Source: Gammaproteobacteria bacterium HGW-Gammaproteobacteria-3 (GTDB taxonomy: Bacteria > Pseudomonadota > Gammaproteobacteria > Methylococcales > Methylomonadaceae). Taken from it: DNA of 59,984 nt. Location: positions 1 to 59,984 of the forward strand of contig PGZD01000007.1 of assembly GCA_002843155.1 (NCBI GenBank), in the 5' to 3' direction. The position numbers and the translations under genes were made by a program. Below are positions 8,931-17,669 of this stretch, piece by piece. Numbering within the stretch: position 1 is the stretch's first letter; each line of letters starts with the position of its first letter. The notes under the pieces were generated by a model. It was not told where the DNA came from, searched no databases, and saw only the letters and a list, made by a program, of their open reading frames with translations.

Positions 8931-9572
8931 CTATAAAAGCACATCCAGCACCGGCAATAACGAGGTATCGGCAATGAAAAAATCAGCGTGCGCGCGTACT
9001 ATGGGGCGCTCGACCACGCCGCCGAAACCGATGAAATAGGCGCCTGCCTGTTTCGCTTCCAGATCGGTGTTACCGTCACCAATCATCGCCAGGGTTTGTT
9101 GTGGATGGCTCAATTGCCGGCAAATTTGCGCTTTACCACCGGCTTTGGCCAGTACGCAATCCTGATCGAAATCCCGGTAGCTGCCATCGGCATTGAATAC
9201 AATATCCACGGCATGAACATGACTAGCCGGTAAATTCAGCCACCGCGCCATCGGCTCGATGGCCTGGCGCAGCCCGCCGCTGATGATATAAACGGCCTTG
9301 CCTTGGGCGAGCAGGGCTCCGAACACTTCGGCCACGCCTTCGACAATTTCGCGAAGATAAAGCTCGGCCAGCCAGTCTATGGCCTGTCGGTCAGGCTTGA
9401 TCAACGCCAGACGGCGTTCATAAATCGCTTCCAAAGGCACTTCACCGTTCATCGCGGCATCGGTCAATCGGGCCATTTCGGGGCCTAGCCCCGCCCGTTT
9501 TGCCAGCTCGTCTATGCCTTCAATCCGGCTCAAGGTGCTGTCGAAATCGAAACAGATGCGGTCAAAACTCAT
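8931..9572 (-). CDS. serB: Phosphoserine phosphatase (HAD family)
   Basis: This 213-residue HAD hydrolase has the nucleophile motif DFDSTL at residues 9-14, motif II ISGG and motif III GDGNTD. It would remove phosphate from phosphoserine in the last step of serine synthesis. It overlaps the upstream serA stop codon by an ATGA (9569-9572), giving a two-gene serine operon and strongly supporting the assignment over other HAD phosphatases. It lacks the N-terminal ACT-like extension of E. coli SerB and is the short single-domain form. Confidence 0.9.
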   Translation of the reverse strand: MSFDRICFDFDSTLSRIEGIDELAKRAGLGPEMARLTDAAMNGEVPLEAIYERRLALIKPDRQAIDWLAELYLREIVEGVAEVFGALLAQGKAVYIISGGLRQAIEPMARWLNLPASHVHAVDIVFNADGSYRDFDQDCVLAKAGGKAQICRQLSHPQQTLAMIGDGNTDLEAKQAGAYFIGFGGVVERPIVRAHADFFIADTSLLPVLDVLL

Positions 9573-11152
9573 AAAATGACCTGGGTCGCCTGATGCACTG
9601 ACGGCAGATCGCGCAGTTGCGCCAATATCGTTTCATTCAAAGGCGCTGAAATGCTGATGACAGCCATGGCATGTTGCTCCTCGTCGCTGGCGCCGACTTC
9701 CATGCGGCTGATATTGATCTGGTATTGCCCCAATATGTTGCTGATGGCGGAAATCATACCGGGCTTGTCGTCATGCCGGGTAAAAATCAAGGTGCCTTGG
9801 GGCACCACTTCGATTTCAAACTGATCGAGCTGCACCAACCGGGGATGGCGTCCGCCCAGTAACGCGCCGGACAGGGTCATCGTGTGTTCACCGAAAAAAG
9901 CCGTGACCTTGACCAGTGACAGATAATCCTGAAATTCCTCGGTTTTCATTTCCACCAAAGCAATGCCTTGGCGTTTGGCGATTTTTTCGGCATTGACCCG
10001 GTTGACCGGCGACGAGACTTTGCCTGCCAGCAAGCCCACCAGCGCTTCCACCGACACCGGGCGCACTTCAACTTCAGCGGCGCGGCCAAACAAGGCCACT
10101 TCAATCCGTTCAATCGGTTGCGTGACCAGATGAGACAAGACTTTGCCGAGGGTGTTGGCCAGATTCATGTATTGCTGCGCTTTTTGCAACTGCTCGGCGG
10201 ACAGCCTGGGCAAGTTCAAGGCATTGACTGCCTCGCCGGTGGTCAGATAGGTCACGGCTTGCCGGGCGATTTCGACACTGACGGCAACCTGCGCTTCGCT
10301 GGTGGAAGCGCCCAGATGCGGGGTGAAAACGATGTTGTCCAGGGTCAGCAACGGCGAGTTGACCGGCGGTTCATGCTCATAAACATCCAGCGCCGCACCG
10401 GCGATCTGTTTGTTCTTCAAAGCTTCATACAACGCCGCTTCATCGACCAGCCCGCCCCGGGCGCAATTGATCAGCAGGGCGGTTTTTTTCATCATCGCCA
10501 ACTGATTGCGACCGATGATATTTTTGGTTTTTTCAATCAACGGACAATGCAGTGTCAAATAATCGGCCCGGGCAATCAGCTCATCCAGCTCGACCGTGTT
10601 GACACCATAACGCTCGAAAATTTCCGGCGCGACAAAAGGGTCGTAGGCAATGACTTCCATGCCCAAACCTTTAGCACGTTGTGCGACAATGCGCCCGATG
10701 GTGCCAAAACCCAGTATCGCCAGGGTTTTGTAAGCGACTTCGGAACCGACCATTTTGGCGCGCTCCCATTTGCCGGCGCGAATGGAGCGGTCCGCAGCCG
10801 GTAAATGGCGGCTCAACGACAACAGATGCGCGATAGCCAATTCGGCTGTCGTAGTGGCATTGGCATCGGGTGTGTTCATCACGATCACGCCTTGTTCGGT
10901 CGCAGCCGCAAGATCGACATTATCGATACCGATACCGGCGCGGCCGACCACTTTCAAGCGGGTGCCGGCTTTGAGCACTTTTTCGGTAACTTTAGTATCG
11001 CTGCGGATTAAAAGTGCGTCGTAATCGCCAATGATCCGGCATAGTTCATCTTCTTTTAAACCGGTTTCAAAGTGGGTATGAATGCCGGGTTGATCATTGA
11101 GATAATTGATGCCGGCTTCCGCTAATTTGTCGGATATAAGTATGTTGTGCAT
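9569..11152 (-). CDS. serA: D-3-phosphoglycerate dehydrogenase, long form
   Basis: The 527-residue length and three-part structure fit the long-form enzyme with an intervening domain and a C-terminal ACT domain. The N-terminal catalytic and NAD-binding part contains GFGTIGRIVAQRAKG, RGGLVDEAAL and the catalytic His region FTPHLGAS. The ACT domain occupies about the last 75 residues (IFTRHDDKPGMISAISNILG), where serine would bind. It catalyses the first step of serine synthesis, a central entry point in methylotrophs as well. It is translationally coupled to serB. Confidence 0.96.
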   Translation of the reverse strand: MHNILISDKLAEAGINYLNDQPGIHTHFETGLKEDELCRIIGDYDALLIRSDTKVTEKVLKAGTRLKVVGRAGIGIDNVDLAAATEQGVIVMNTPDANATTTAELAIAHLLSLSRHLPAADRSIRAGKWERAKMVGSEVAYKTLAILGFGTIGRIVAQRAKGLGMEVIAYDPFVAPEIFERYGVNTVELDELIARADYLTLHCPLIEKTKNIIGRNQLAMMKKTALLINCARGGLVDEAALYEALKNKQIAGAALDVYEHEPPVNSPLLTLDNIVFTPHLGASTSEAQVAVSVEIARQAVTYLTTGEAVNALNLPRLSAEQLQKAQQYMNLANTLGKVLSHLVTQPIERIEVALFGRAAEVEVRPVSVEALVGLLAGKVSSPVNRVNAEKIAKRQGIALVEMKTEEFQDYLSLVKVTAFFGEHTMTLSGALLGGRHPRLVQLDQFEIEVVPQGTLIFTRHDDKPGMISAISNILGQYQINISRMEVGASDEEQHAMAVISISAPLNETILAQLRDLPSVHQATQVIL

Positions 11153-11217
11153 GAACTGGGAATCTAAGGTTGGTCGGAAAAGTACATAGCTTAACAGTTT
11201 TGGTATAATTGCAATAT

Positions 11218-11265
11218 TATACTTCGTACTGCCTCATTTGCGTTAAGCTAACGCGCTATGTCTGG
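11218..11265. repeat. Diverged half of palindromic family 2
   Basis: TATACTTCGTACTGCC, TCATTTGCG and CTAACGCGCTATGTCTGG match the left end and inner arm of the family-2 elements at 25817-25967 and 21278-21442 with several changes. It lies between serA and the TlpA-like gene and ends within 10 bases of the latter's start. Confidence 0.45.
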
Positions 11266-11273
11266 GATCATCG

Positions 11274-11771
11274 ATGAAAATCAAGGTAATCTTGTCAGGT
11301 CTGGCGCTGGCCGCTTTTTTTTCCGGCGCCTGGGTGATGCTGACGCCCGGGGCTCAGCCTGCGCCCGATGTCACTTTTACCACGTTGGACGGCAAACGGA
11401 TTGAATTACAGGCGTTAAAAGGCAAACCGGTCATCGTGACTTTCTGGGCCACCGATTGCCCCGGCTGCATCGAAGAAGTACCGCAGTTAATAGACCTGTA
11501 CCGGCAGTATCATCCGCAGGGGCTTGAAATTATCGCCGTCGCCATGTACTACGACCCGCCCAATCATGTCCTGGCCATGACACGGGCCAAAGGTATACCC
11601 TACGCCGTCGCGCTGGATTTACAAGCACGCCACGCCAAAGCTTTTGGCGATGTCAGGCTGACGCCGATCCATTTTGTCATCGCCCCCGATGGCCGCATCG
11701 TGTTGCAAAAAACCGGTGTTTTTGAACTGGACGCGATGAAAGCACTGATCGAAAGTTTAGTGGGATTGTAA
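11274..11771 (+). CDS. TlpA-like membrane-anchored thioredoxin family protein
   Basis: This 165-residue protein has an N-terminal hydrophobic signal or anchor (residues 1-24) and an AhpC/TSA-Redoxin fold with WATDCPGC; the CxxC cysteines are Cys62 and Cys65. TlpA/ResA-type proteins act in the periplasm as thiol reductants, for example in cytochrome maturation or copper-site assembly. The cis-Pro loop is seen as RLTPIHFVI. It is followed after 20 bases by the large membrane protein but has no obvious functional link to it. The physiological substrate is unknown. Confidence 0.85.
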   Translation: MKIKVILSGLALAAFFSGAWVMLTPGAQPAPDVTFTTLDGKRIELQALKGKPVIVTFWATDCPGCIEEVPQLIDLYRQYHPQGLEIIAVAMYYDPPNHVLAMTRAKGIPYAVALDLQARHAKAFGDVRLTPIHFVIAPDGRIVLQKTGVFELDAMKALIESLVGL

Positions 11772-11791
11772 AGGGCGCATTTGAATATAGA

Positions 11792-14374
11792 GTGGATCAA
11801 CAGTTTTCAAGGGAAACAAGCGTGCCTATAACCTTACAAAATATAGTAAAAATAACTCACATAACAAGGTCCAGCATAATGCTAGCCGTTGCTTTTTTTA
11901 CGGTATTTTTTTTATTTCTGGCGGCGGCTCAAAATACCTGTGCGGATTCGGGCATTGCCCGTGATTCAGTCGTGCAGGGCCATGTCGATTCAGTTAGCGT
12001 TACCGGCGGTAAATTAATGGCTCAAGGGTGGGCAGGCACGATGCAAGCCGATAATCCGATCGTTGCCGTTTCCATTCGGCTTGCCGATACAGTGGTTTAT
12101 CAGGGTGATTTTGATCCTTCCGAGCGCCCGGATGTTGTCAATGCAACCGGACGCAGTGAGTGGCTCAGATCAGGTTGGCGTATTCGGGTGCCATTACCAA
12201 GCGTTTTGAAAAACAGTGATTACGCGGTCAAAGTGTCGGTGCAACTGGCGGATGGCCAGAGCGAGCCATTAGCCATCAATGCTGGGTTCGAGCAGGTTTT
12301 TATCGATCAGCGGATAAATAAACAGGTTGTGCGGATTATTCTGATTTTTTTGTTGATTGTATTGTGCGCGGTGTTTTATCGAGCCGATTATCTGACTAGA
12401 CTGATTTTTGCCAAAAGCCGGTATTCAATAAAGCCGTCTGTCGTTTTCGGCCTTACGTTATTGCTGAGTTTTTCGGTTTTATTGAGTCTTGGCATCACCG
12501 GTTCTTCATTCAGTTTAGGGTTCAAGGAAACGCCGTTTGTCGATGCCGACATGATAAACGTCTGGGGCAAAGATCAGCCCATTCGCAGCGATGAATGGCT
12601 GGTGTTGACGCCGCTGGCTATTGCCCAATACCAGCATCAGCCCCAATTTCCGGTAGTCAATAGTAATTTAGGCGAAGACGGCCACAATATGCTGGTCGTC
12701 GGCATGGCTGGATTACCGGTAGCGCATATCACTGCGCTGGCCAAACCCGCGACCTGGGGTTATTTTCTGTTTGATTTGAAAAGGGCTTTGGCGTGGCAGT
12801 GGTGTTTCCCCCTATTCGCCTGTTTGTTTGCGCTTTGGGGTGTCGTCGCCTTGCTTTTGCCGGGGCGTTGGCAGGCCAGCTTTTTAATCGCTTTATGGTT
12901 CAGCGTATCGCCTTATGTGGCCGCCTGGTCTAACTGGCCCGCCTATACCGTGTTCTTTCCCAGTCTGGCTTTGCTGTTGAGCATCGCAATATTGCGCTCA
13001 CACAGCCTCTATGCATTATTGTTGTTGGGCTGTGTTTTAGGATTGGCATTGGCGGGTTTTGTGTTAGTTTTATATCCGCCCTGGCAAGTCTCTTTGGGCT
13101 ATGTATTTCTGGCGTTGACTGTTGCGATTGTTGTTCGGGACAAGCTTTACCAAAACTTCAATACCAGCCGACTGACGGCTTTTGGCGTCGCCATCCTGGT
13201 GACAGGCTTGATTCTTTGGGAATGGTGGTCGGATGCACAAACAGCCATTGCAGCCATGATGGCGACAGTTTATCCCGGGCAAAGAACCGCGCTGACAGGC
13301 GGCGATCTTTCATTGCCTTTTTTACTGCGCGGCTTTACCAATATGGTCACATTGAAAAAATTGGCGAGTCCGGTTATCAATCAGAGCGAAATCGCTTCCT
13401 TTTATTACCTGCTGTTGCCCCTAATAATGCTGTTTGGCATCCGTTTATATCAAAAAAAAATCGGCATCGTGGAAGTGGCCCTTGCCGCATCGATAAGCTT
13501 CATCTTGTTTTTTGGCTTTATTGGCATTCCGGCTGAAGTCGCGCAGTTTTCGCAGTGGGGACGCGTTCTGCCACGTAGAGCCGATTTAGCTTTAGGGCTA
13601 TCCTACATACTGCTCTGCGGGGTATTGCTGTCATCCAACATAAAATCCAAGCTATTAAAAATGCCAATTAAAATATTGGCATTCGTAGTAGCGCTGACTT
13701 GGGCGGCCATTGCGTTGAACAGCGTTTTCGGCCTCCACGAAACCATACTGGCACGTTTATCGCCAGGCAAACTTGCTGTACTTTTTCTTGTTGTTGCGCT
13801 TGCGGGTTACTGGTTAGCTGTGGGTAAATTACGTGAATTCATTTTCCTTAATTTGGCGGTGTCAGTGGTAACGATATGGCCATTTAACCCAATCAATATT
13901 GCACCAAATAGTATTAAGGCCATATCAACTATTGCCTCTTTCAATAAAAATAATACTGACAATGGCCTAAATCAGCGGATTCTTGTGCTCGAATCACACG
14001 TTCCAGCAATGTATCTATTGGTAAGCGGGCTGCCTGTAGCCAATGGAGTTTTCTATTATCCACAGCCTTCTTTGTGGCAACGCTTGGACAAAGACAGACA
14101 AGAATCGAACACCTACAACCGCTATCAACATCTGTTTTTTACTAGCGGAATTGTCGAGAATAGCCGTCATTATAAAATCGAGTCACCTCATGTAGATGTG
14201 GTGCGTGTTGTTCTGGAGTCACAAAATTTTGACTTTCGCCTGACGGGTGCTGGGCTTCTTGCGTCGCCGCTGCAATATCAGGATACCTTGGCCAGAAATA
14301 CTTCGTTAAACTACCTGAAAAGCACACAAGGCTGGTCGTGGTTTCGGATAAGAGGCGCTACCAATGACAATTAA
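11792..14374 (+). CDS. Large polytopic membrane protein, probable lipid-linked sugar glycosyltransferase
   Basis: This is an 860-residue integral membrane protein. A hydrophobic segment lies at about residues 27-48, then a soluble beta-rich domain (about 55-170), then a dozen or so hydrophobic helices, and a soluble C-terminal part (about 700-860). Its neighbours are a GT2 polyprenyl-phosphate transferase, overlapping by 11 bases, and a small EamA-like flippase. This is the three-part logic of Gtr-type systems, in which a multi-spanning protein moves the sugar to its acceptor in the periplasm. I recognise no catalytic motif, so the role comes from context. The start could also be a later ATG at about 11878. 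Confidence 0.6.
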   Translation: MDQQFSRETSVPITLQNIVKITHITRSSIMLAVAFFTVFFLFLAAAQNTCADSGIARDSVVQGHVDSVSVTGGKLMAQGWAGTMQADNPIVAVSIRLADTVVYQGDFDPSERPDVVNATGRSEWLRSGWRIRVPLPSVLKNSDYAVKVSVQLADGQSEPLAINAGFEQVFIDQRINKQVVRIILIFLLIVLCAVFYRADYLTRLIFAKSRYSIKPSVVFGLTLLLSFSVLLSLGITGSSFSLGFKETPFVDADMINVWGKDQPIRSDEWLVLTPLAIAQYQHQPQFPVVNSNLGEDGHNMLVVGMAGLPVAHITALAKPATWGYFLFDLKRALAWQWCFPLFACLFALWGVVALLLPGRWQASFLIALWFSVSPYVAAWSNWPAYTVFFPSLALLLSIAILRSHSLYALLLLGCVLGLALAGFVLVLYPPWQVSLGYVFLALTVAIVVRDKLYQNFNTSRLTAFGVAILVTGLILWEWWSDAQTAIAAMMATVYPGQRTALTGGDLSLPFLLRGFTNMVTLKKLASPVINQSEIASFYYLLLPLIMLFGIRLYQKKIGIVEVALAASISFILFFGFIGIPAEVAQFSQWGRVLPRRADLALGLSYILLCGVLLSSNIKSKLLKMPIKILAFVVALTWAAIALNSVFGLHETILARLSPGKLAVLFLVVALAGYWLAVGKLREFIFLNLAVSVVTIWPFNPINIAPNSIKAISTIASFNKNNTDNGLNQRILVLESHVPAMYLLVSGLPVANGVFYYPQPSLWQRLDKDRQESNTYNRYQHLFFTSGIVENSRHYKIESPHVDVVRVVLESQNFDFRLTGAGLLASPLQYQDTLARNTSLNYLKSTQGWSWFRIRGATNDN

Positions 14375-15377
14375 ATCGACACCGACTATTGCTGTTGTCA
14401 TACCTTGCTACCGGGTTACTCAACAGGTATTGGGTGTAATCGCGGGCATCGGCGCGGAAGTTTCGGCAATTTTCGCGGTGGATGACGCTTGCCCCGAAGG
14501 CAGCGGCGACTTTATCATGAGCAATTGTACGGACCCGAGGGTGACGGTGCTGCGCAACCTCCAAAACCAGGGAGTCGGCGGTGCGGTTTTAACCGGCTAT
14601 CGCGCCGCCATCGAAGCCGGTGCGGATGTCATTGTCAAAGTGGACGGAGATGGTCAGATGGATCCTCGGTTGATAGCCGATTTTATCGCACCTATCCTGG
14701 CTGAAGAAGCCGATTACACCAAAGGCAACCGCTTCTTTGATCTTGAAGAAATTCGGGCTATGCCCAAAGTCCGTCTGTTCGGCAATGCGGTGTTGTCGTT
14801 TATGACCAAATTGTCATCCGGGTACTGGGATTTGTTCGACCCCACTAACGGCTATACGGCCATTCACGCCGATGTGGCCCGGCATCTGCCTTTTGATAAA
14901 ATCAGCCACCGCTATTTTTTTGAAACCGATATGCTATTCCGGCTCAATACCTTACGCGCGGTGGTGGTGGATGTGCCTATGGATGCCCGGTACGGCGACG
15001 AAGTGAGTAACCTTAAAGTGTCAAAAGTTGTCGGTGAATTTTTGTTCAAGCATGTGCGCAATTTTTTAAAACGAATTTTTTATAATTACTACCTGCGTGA
15101 TATGTCGCTTGCCTCTATGGAACTGCCGCTTGGCTTGTTGCTGCTTACTGCAGGGAGCGGTTTTGGTCTCTATCATTGGCTGAATTCTTTGCACCAAGGC
15201 ACGGTTACCCCGGCCGGAACGGTTATGTTGGCGGCATTGCCGGTTTTGATGGGAATACAATTGATACTGGCTTTTTTGAGTTACGACATTGCCAATGTCC
15301 CACGCCGAGCTTTTCACAAGCTGAGGCGCGTGCAAAAAAACAGTTCGACGCATGGCGGTACATCCCGTCTGAAGTAA
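14364..15377 (+). CDS. GT2 family glycosyltransferase, GtrB-like polyprenyl-phosphate sugar transferase
   Basis: This 337-residue protein has a GT-A domain with the nucleotide-sugar aspartates at DDAC (Asp40/41) and the metal motif DGDGQ (94-98). Two hydrophobic segments follow near residues 250-315. The DPTNGYTAI and KISHRYFFETDML segments are typical of DPM1/GtrB-like enzymes, which transfer a sugar from a nucleotide to undecaprenyl phosphate at the inner face of the membrane. It overlaps the large membrane protein gene. The sugar is not predictable from sequence alone. Confidence 0.85.
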   Translation: MTIKSTPTIAVVIPCYRVTQQVLGVIAGIGAEVSAIFAVDDACPEGSGDFIMSNCTDPRVTVLRNLQNQGVGGAVLTGYRAAIEAGADVIVKVDGDGQMDPRLIADFIAPILAEEADYTKGNRFFDLEEIRAMPKVRLFGNAVLSFMTKLSSGYWDLFDPTNGYTAIHADVARHLPFDKISHRYFFETDMLFRLNTLRAVVVDVPMDARYGDEVSNLKVSKVVGEFLFKHVRNFLKRIFYNYYLRDMSLASMELPLGLLLLTAGSGFGLYHWLNSLHQGTVTPAGTVMLAALPVLMGIQLILAFLSYDIANVPRRAFHKLRRVQKNSSTHGGTSRLK

Positions 15378-15451
15378 GATGACTTAAAGTCAGGTAAGCG
15401 TCATAGAACCCTCTAATAACTTTTCAATGAATATTACCTCTATTTGAGAAA

Positions 15452-15793
15452 ATGCTGATTCAAATTATTACCTTATTGTGTGTGCTCGGTATAGCGACCG
15501 GGCAGATATTATTTAAACTCAGTGCGAAATCACTCGATCAAACGCATAGTTTTTTTGCGCCAAAAACCGCCGCGATACTTTTTGCAGCGCTGGCGCTTTA
15601 TGGCATTACTACCCTGGCCTGGGTCTGGGTTTTGCAAAAGGCGGAACTGGGGCGCGTGTATCCTTTGATGGCGCTGGCGTTTATTCTGGTTCCTTTGGGC
15701 AGTTATCTGGTTTTTGACGAACGCTTCCAGATTCAGTATTTTGTCGGCGTGGCGCTAATCATGGTGGGTATTGTGGTGACGGTTCGGGCGTAA
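15452..15793 (+). CDS. Small EamA/SMR-like membrane protein, probable lipid-linked sugar flippase
   Basis: This 113-residue protein has four hydrophobic helices and resembles the ArnE/ArnF and small EamA-type proteins. The YPLMALAFILVPLGSYLVF region is typical of that group. Behind the GT2 gene it would flip the polyprenyl-phosphate sugar to the periplasm. It starts 74 bases after the GT2 stop and closes the Gtr-like module. Confidence 0.75.
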   Translation: MLIQIITLLCVLGIATGQILFKLSAKSLDQTHSFFAPKTAAILFAALALYGITTLAWVWVLQKAELGRVYPLMALAFILVPLGSYLVFDERFQIQYFVGVALIMVGIVVTVRA

Positions 15794-15824
15794 TAAACCT
15801 TCAAAGCTTCGTTATATAAGCCGT

Positions 15825-15880
15825 TATACTCATCGTAGGAGCGTGCTTGATAGGCTTCATGCCTCAGCCCATACCCCTGT
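15825..15880. repeat. Family-1 left end fused to a REP-like sequence
   Basis: TATACTCATCG at 15825-15835 equals the left terminus of family-1 palindromes (see 22690 and 56729). It runs straight into GTAGGAGCGTGCTTGATAGGC, which resembles the GTAGGAG repeat near 36371. No right end is seen. Confidence 0.35.
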
Positions 15881-15927
15881 TTGGATCTTCCAAGGGTTTT
15901 TACGGAAAGAGACTAAAGTACGCCTGG

Positions 15928-16913
15928 TTAATGTGTCGCATCATTATCGAAAACAGCATCCAGGGTAGGTGCTGTCAGAACGGCTTCAGCCCAGGATTCT
16001 AAGTCCTGTTGTGCAGCGTTGTTTAACTTGTTCGCCGCCCATGCAGGCAAGGCGCCAAAGCGACGCTCCAGTTGCTTTCTGAGCAGCCTGGATTCGCCCT
16101 GTTGCAAGCCTTGCTGAATACCTTTTTCTATTCCGATACGTTCAAATACTTGTTACATACGCCATCACGGTTTCTCCTTCATTTTTTTGAATATCTTGCC
16201 ATAACTGCTTGTCCATTTCCGCCGGTAAATGCAGCATCCAATCCAGTACCTTGAATAAAGGGCGAATCCGGTCACTTGACCAACCTTTGCGGAGCAGTGT
16301 TCGCATCAGTGTAAATTTAAACTGAAAACGCTCGCCGCTTTTGCTGCGTGTCGCGCGTGTTTGCAGATGCGCGGCGGTTACCAGTGCAAATGGATTGTCA
16401 GCGGTCAGTAATGCGTCTATCTGATCGGCATAGTGCAACAGTTTGGCCGCTGGAAATTCCAGATAATGCCGACTTCCACCTACGTCATAACCAAATCTAT
16501 CCGGTTGCCACTTTGGATGATCGTCCGCTGATACGGCAAAGCTGCCTACGGGTAAGTTGTACTTGTCGAAAATACGATAATTATAGGTGAGCATGCGTTT
16601 GGCAAAGTCATTGCCTTTAGATGCCTGGACTTCAATATGGACATAAATCCAGTTTTCATTACCTTTTTTATGTTTGAGTCGCGCCAGTTTATCAACAAAA
16701 CGCTTACCTAATGCCGCCTCATGGCTAATTGATCGCAATTCCTGTTCTAAACAAAGTATAGCCCAAGCTCCAGTCAAAACAGTCATAAGCCGCTGGAAAA
16801 TAAAACGCCATAAACTCGGGGAAATAACACTCAACAGCCTCTTTCCACGGGCTATCGTAGTCGTCGCTCGATGTTTCCGTACTGATTTTGTGTCCCTCAT
16901 CTTGTTCGACCAT
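15928..16913 (-). pseudogene. PD-(D/E)XK (Rpn/transposase_31-like) protein, broken by two frameshifts
   Basis: Three adjoining frames together make one protein of the Rpn/PD-(D/E)XK transposase-like family. From the ATG at 16913, the frame with SSDDYDSPWKEAVE to DWSLGYT runs to about 16755. A second frame then carries CLEQELR, WIYVHIEVQASKGNDFAKRM and the nuclease-like core to YVTSI. The expected tail ERIGIEKGIQQGLQQGESRL is in a third frame from about 16142 to the TAA at 15928. Intact relatives of about 330 residues are recombination-promoting nucleases present in many copies in some genomes. Two independent shifts suggest decay rather than programmed frameshifting. Confidence 0.75.
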
Positions 16914-17074
16914 GCCGACCTCGTTGAGTTTTCGATGATTATCCCCAAAGATGGTTTGCGTGAGCCAAGATGTTGTGTCGATGCAGTGCAGTAGTTGAGT
17001 TAAACATCGAAAATGAATCCGATGCCGAGGCGTTGAATAGTGGGATGAGGTAGGTGTTTTGAAGGGGTTTTGAA

Positions 17075-17110
17075 GTTCAAAGCGCAGAATCGAAAAACAG
17101 CGCCTTGAAC
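17075..17110 (-). terminator. Hairpin downstream of the small exported protein gene
   Basis: GTTCAAAGCGC (17075-17085) and GCGCCTTGAAC (17100-17110) form an 11-bp stem with one mismatch just past the end of the minus-strand gene. It lacks a strong T-run. Confidence 0.35.
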
Positions 17111-17124
17111 TCTTGACTTAATGC

Positions 17125-17511
17125 TTAGAACAGAGTTTTGATCTCTTTAAAAGTGCTCAGTGCTTCGGTCAAAAAAGCAGTGGCTTGGTCTTTCTGGCCT
17201 TTTTTGACGGCTGATCTGGCTTTGGCCAGATTGCTATTGGCTTTGCTGCGCATTGGATCCAGTCTGTTGCTTTCAATTTTTTTGGAAGCTTGCTTGGCTG
17301 CTTTAATGAATCCTAAGGTAGTCTCTTCATCTGCATTATTTTGAACAGCTTCGATAGCGGCTTCAGTGCTTTTGACGGCATTGTCGATTTCTTCTCTGAC
17401 TTCAGCTGTGGTAGCGTTTTCTATTTTACCGGCTGCAAAAGAGGGCAATGACGCTGTGCCGAGAGTGGCCGCAATAAAGACGAGAAGTGAAATTTTTTTT
17501 AAAAAGTACAT
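17125..17511 (-). CDS. Small helical exported protein of unknown function
   Basis: This 128-residue protein begins MYFLKKISLLVFIAATL and has a typical signal peptide ending near SFAAG. The mature part is charged and helical (EIDNAVKSTEAAIEAV, ARSAVKKGQKDQATAFLTEAL), resembling small periplasmic helical-bundle proteins. I use the ATG at 17511 with an AGG 7 bases upstream, not an earlier TTG at 17523. No family is recognised and it stands alone. Confidence 0.7.
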   Translation of the reverse strand: MYFLKKISLLVFIAATLGTASLPSFAAGKIENATTAEVREEIDNAVKSTEAAIEAVQNNADEETTLGFIKAAKQASKKIESNRLDPMRSKANSNLAKARSAVKKGQKDQATAFLTEALSTFKEIKTLF

Positions 17512-17669
17512 TAATAACCTCAAATAGGTGTTTGAAAAATAATGTCCACAACCTGCCTAAGGTTTTTAGCGGATTGTACACGGCACACCATAACACAGAA
17601 AAGACAGCAGGGGGTTAAAAAGCGCGGCGAAAGGTTGGAGGTGGCAATCGATTTTTCGGTAAAGCCTAA

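Noticed and set aside
9968-10804. 278-residue plus-strand frame inside serA
   Set aside because: It is antisense to the dehydrogenase, with no ribosome site or recognisable domain.
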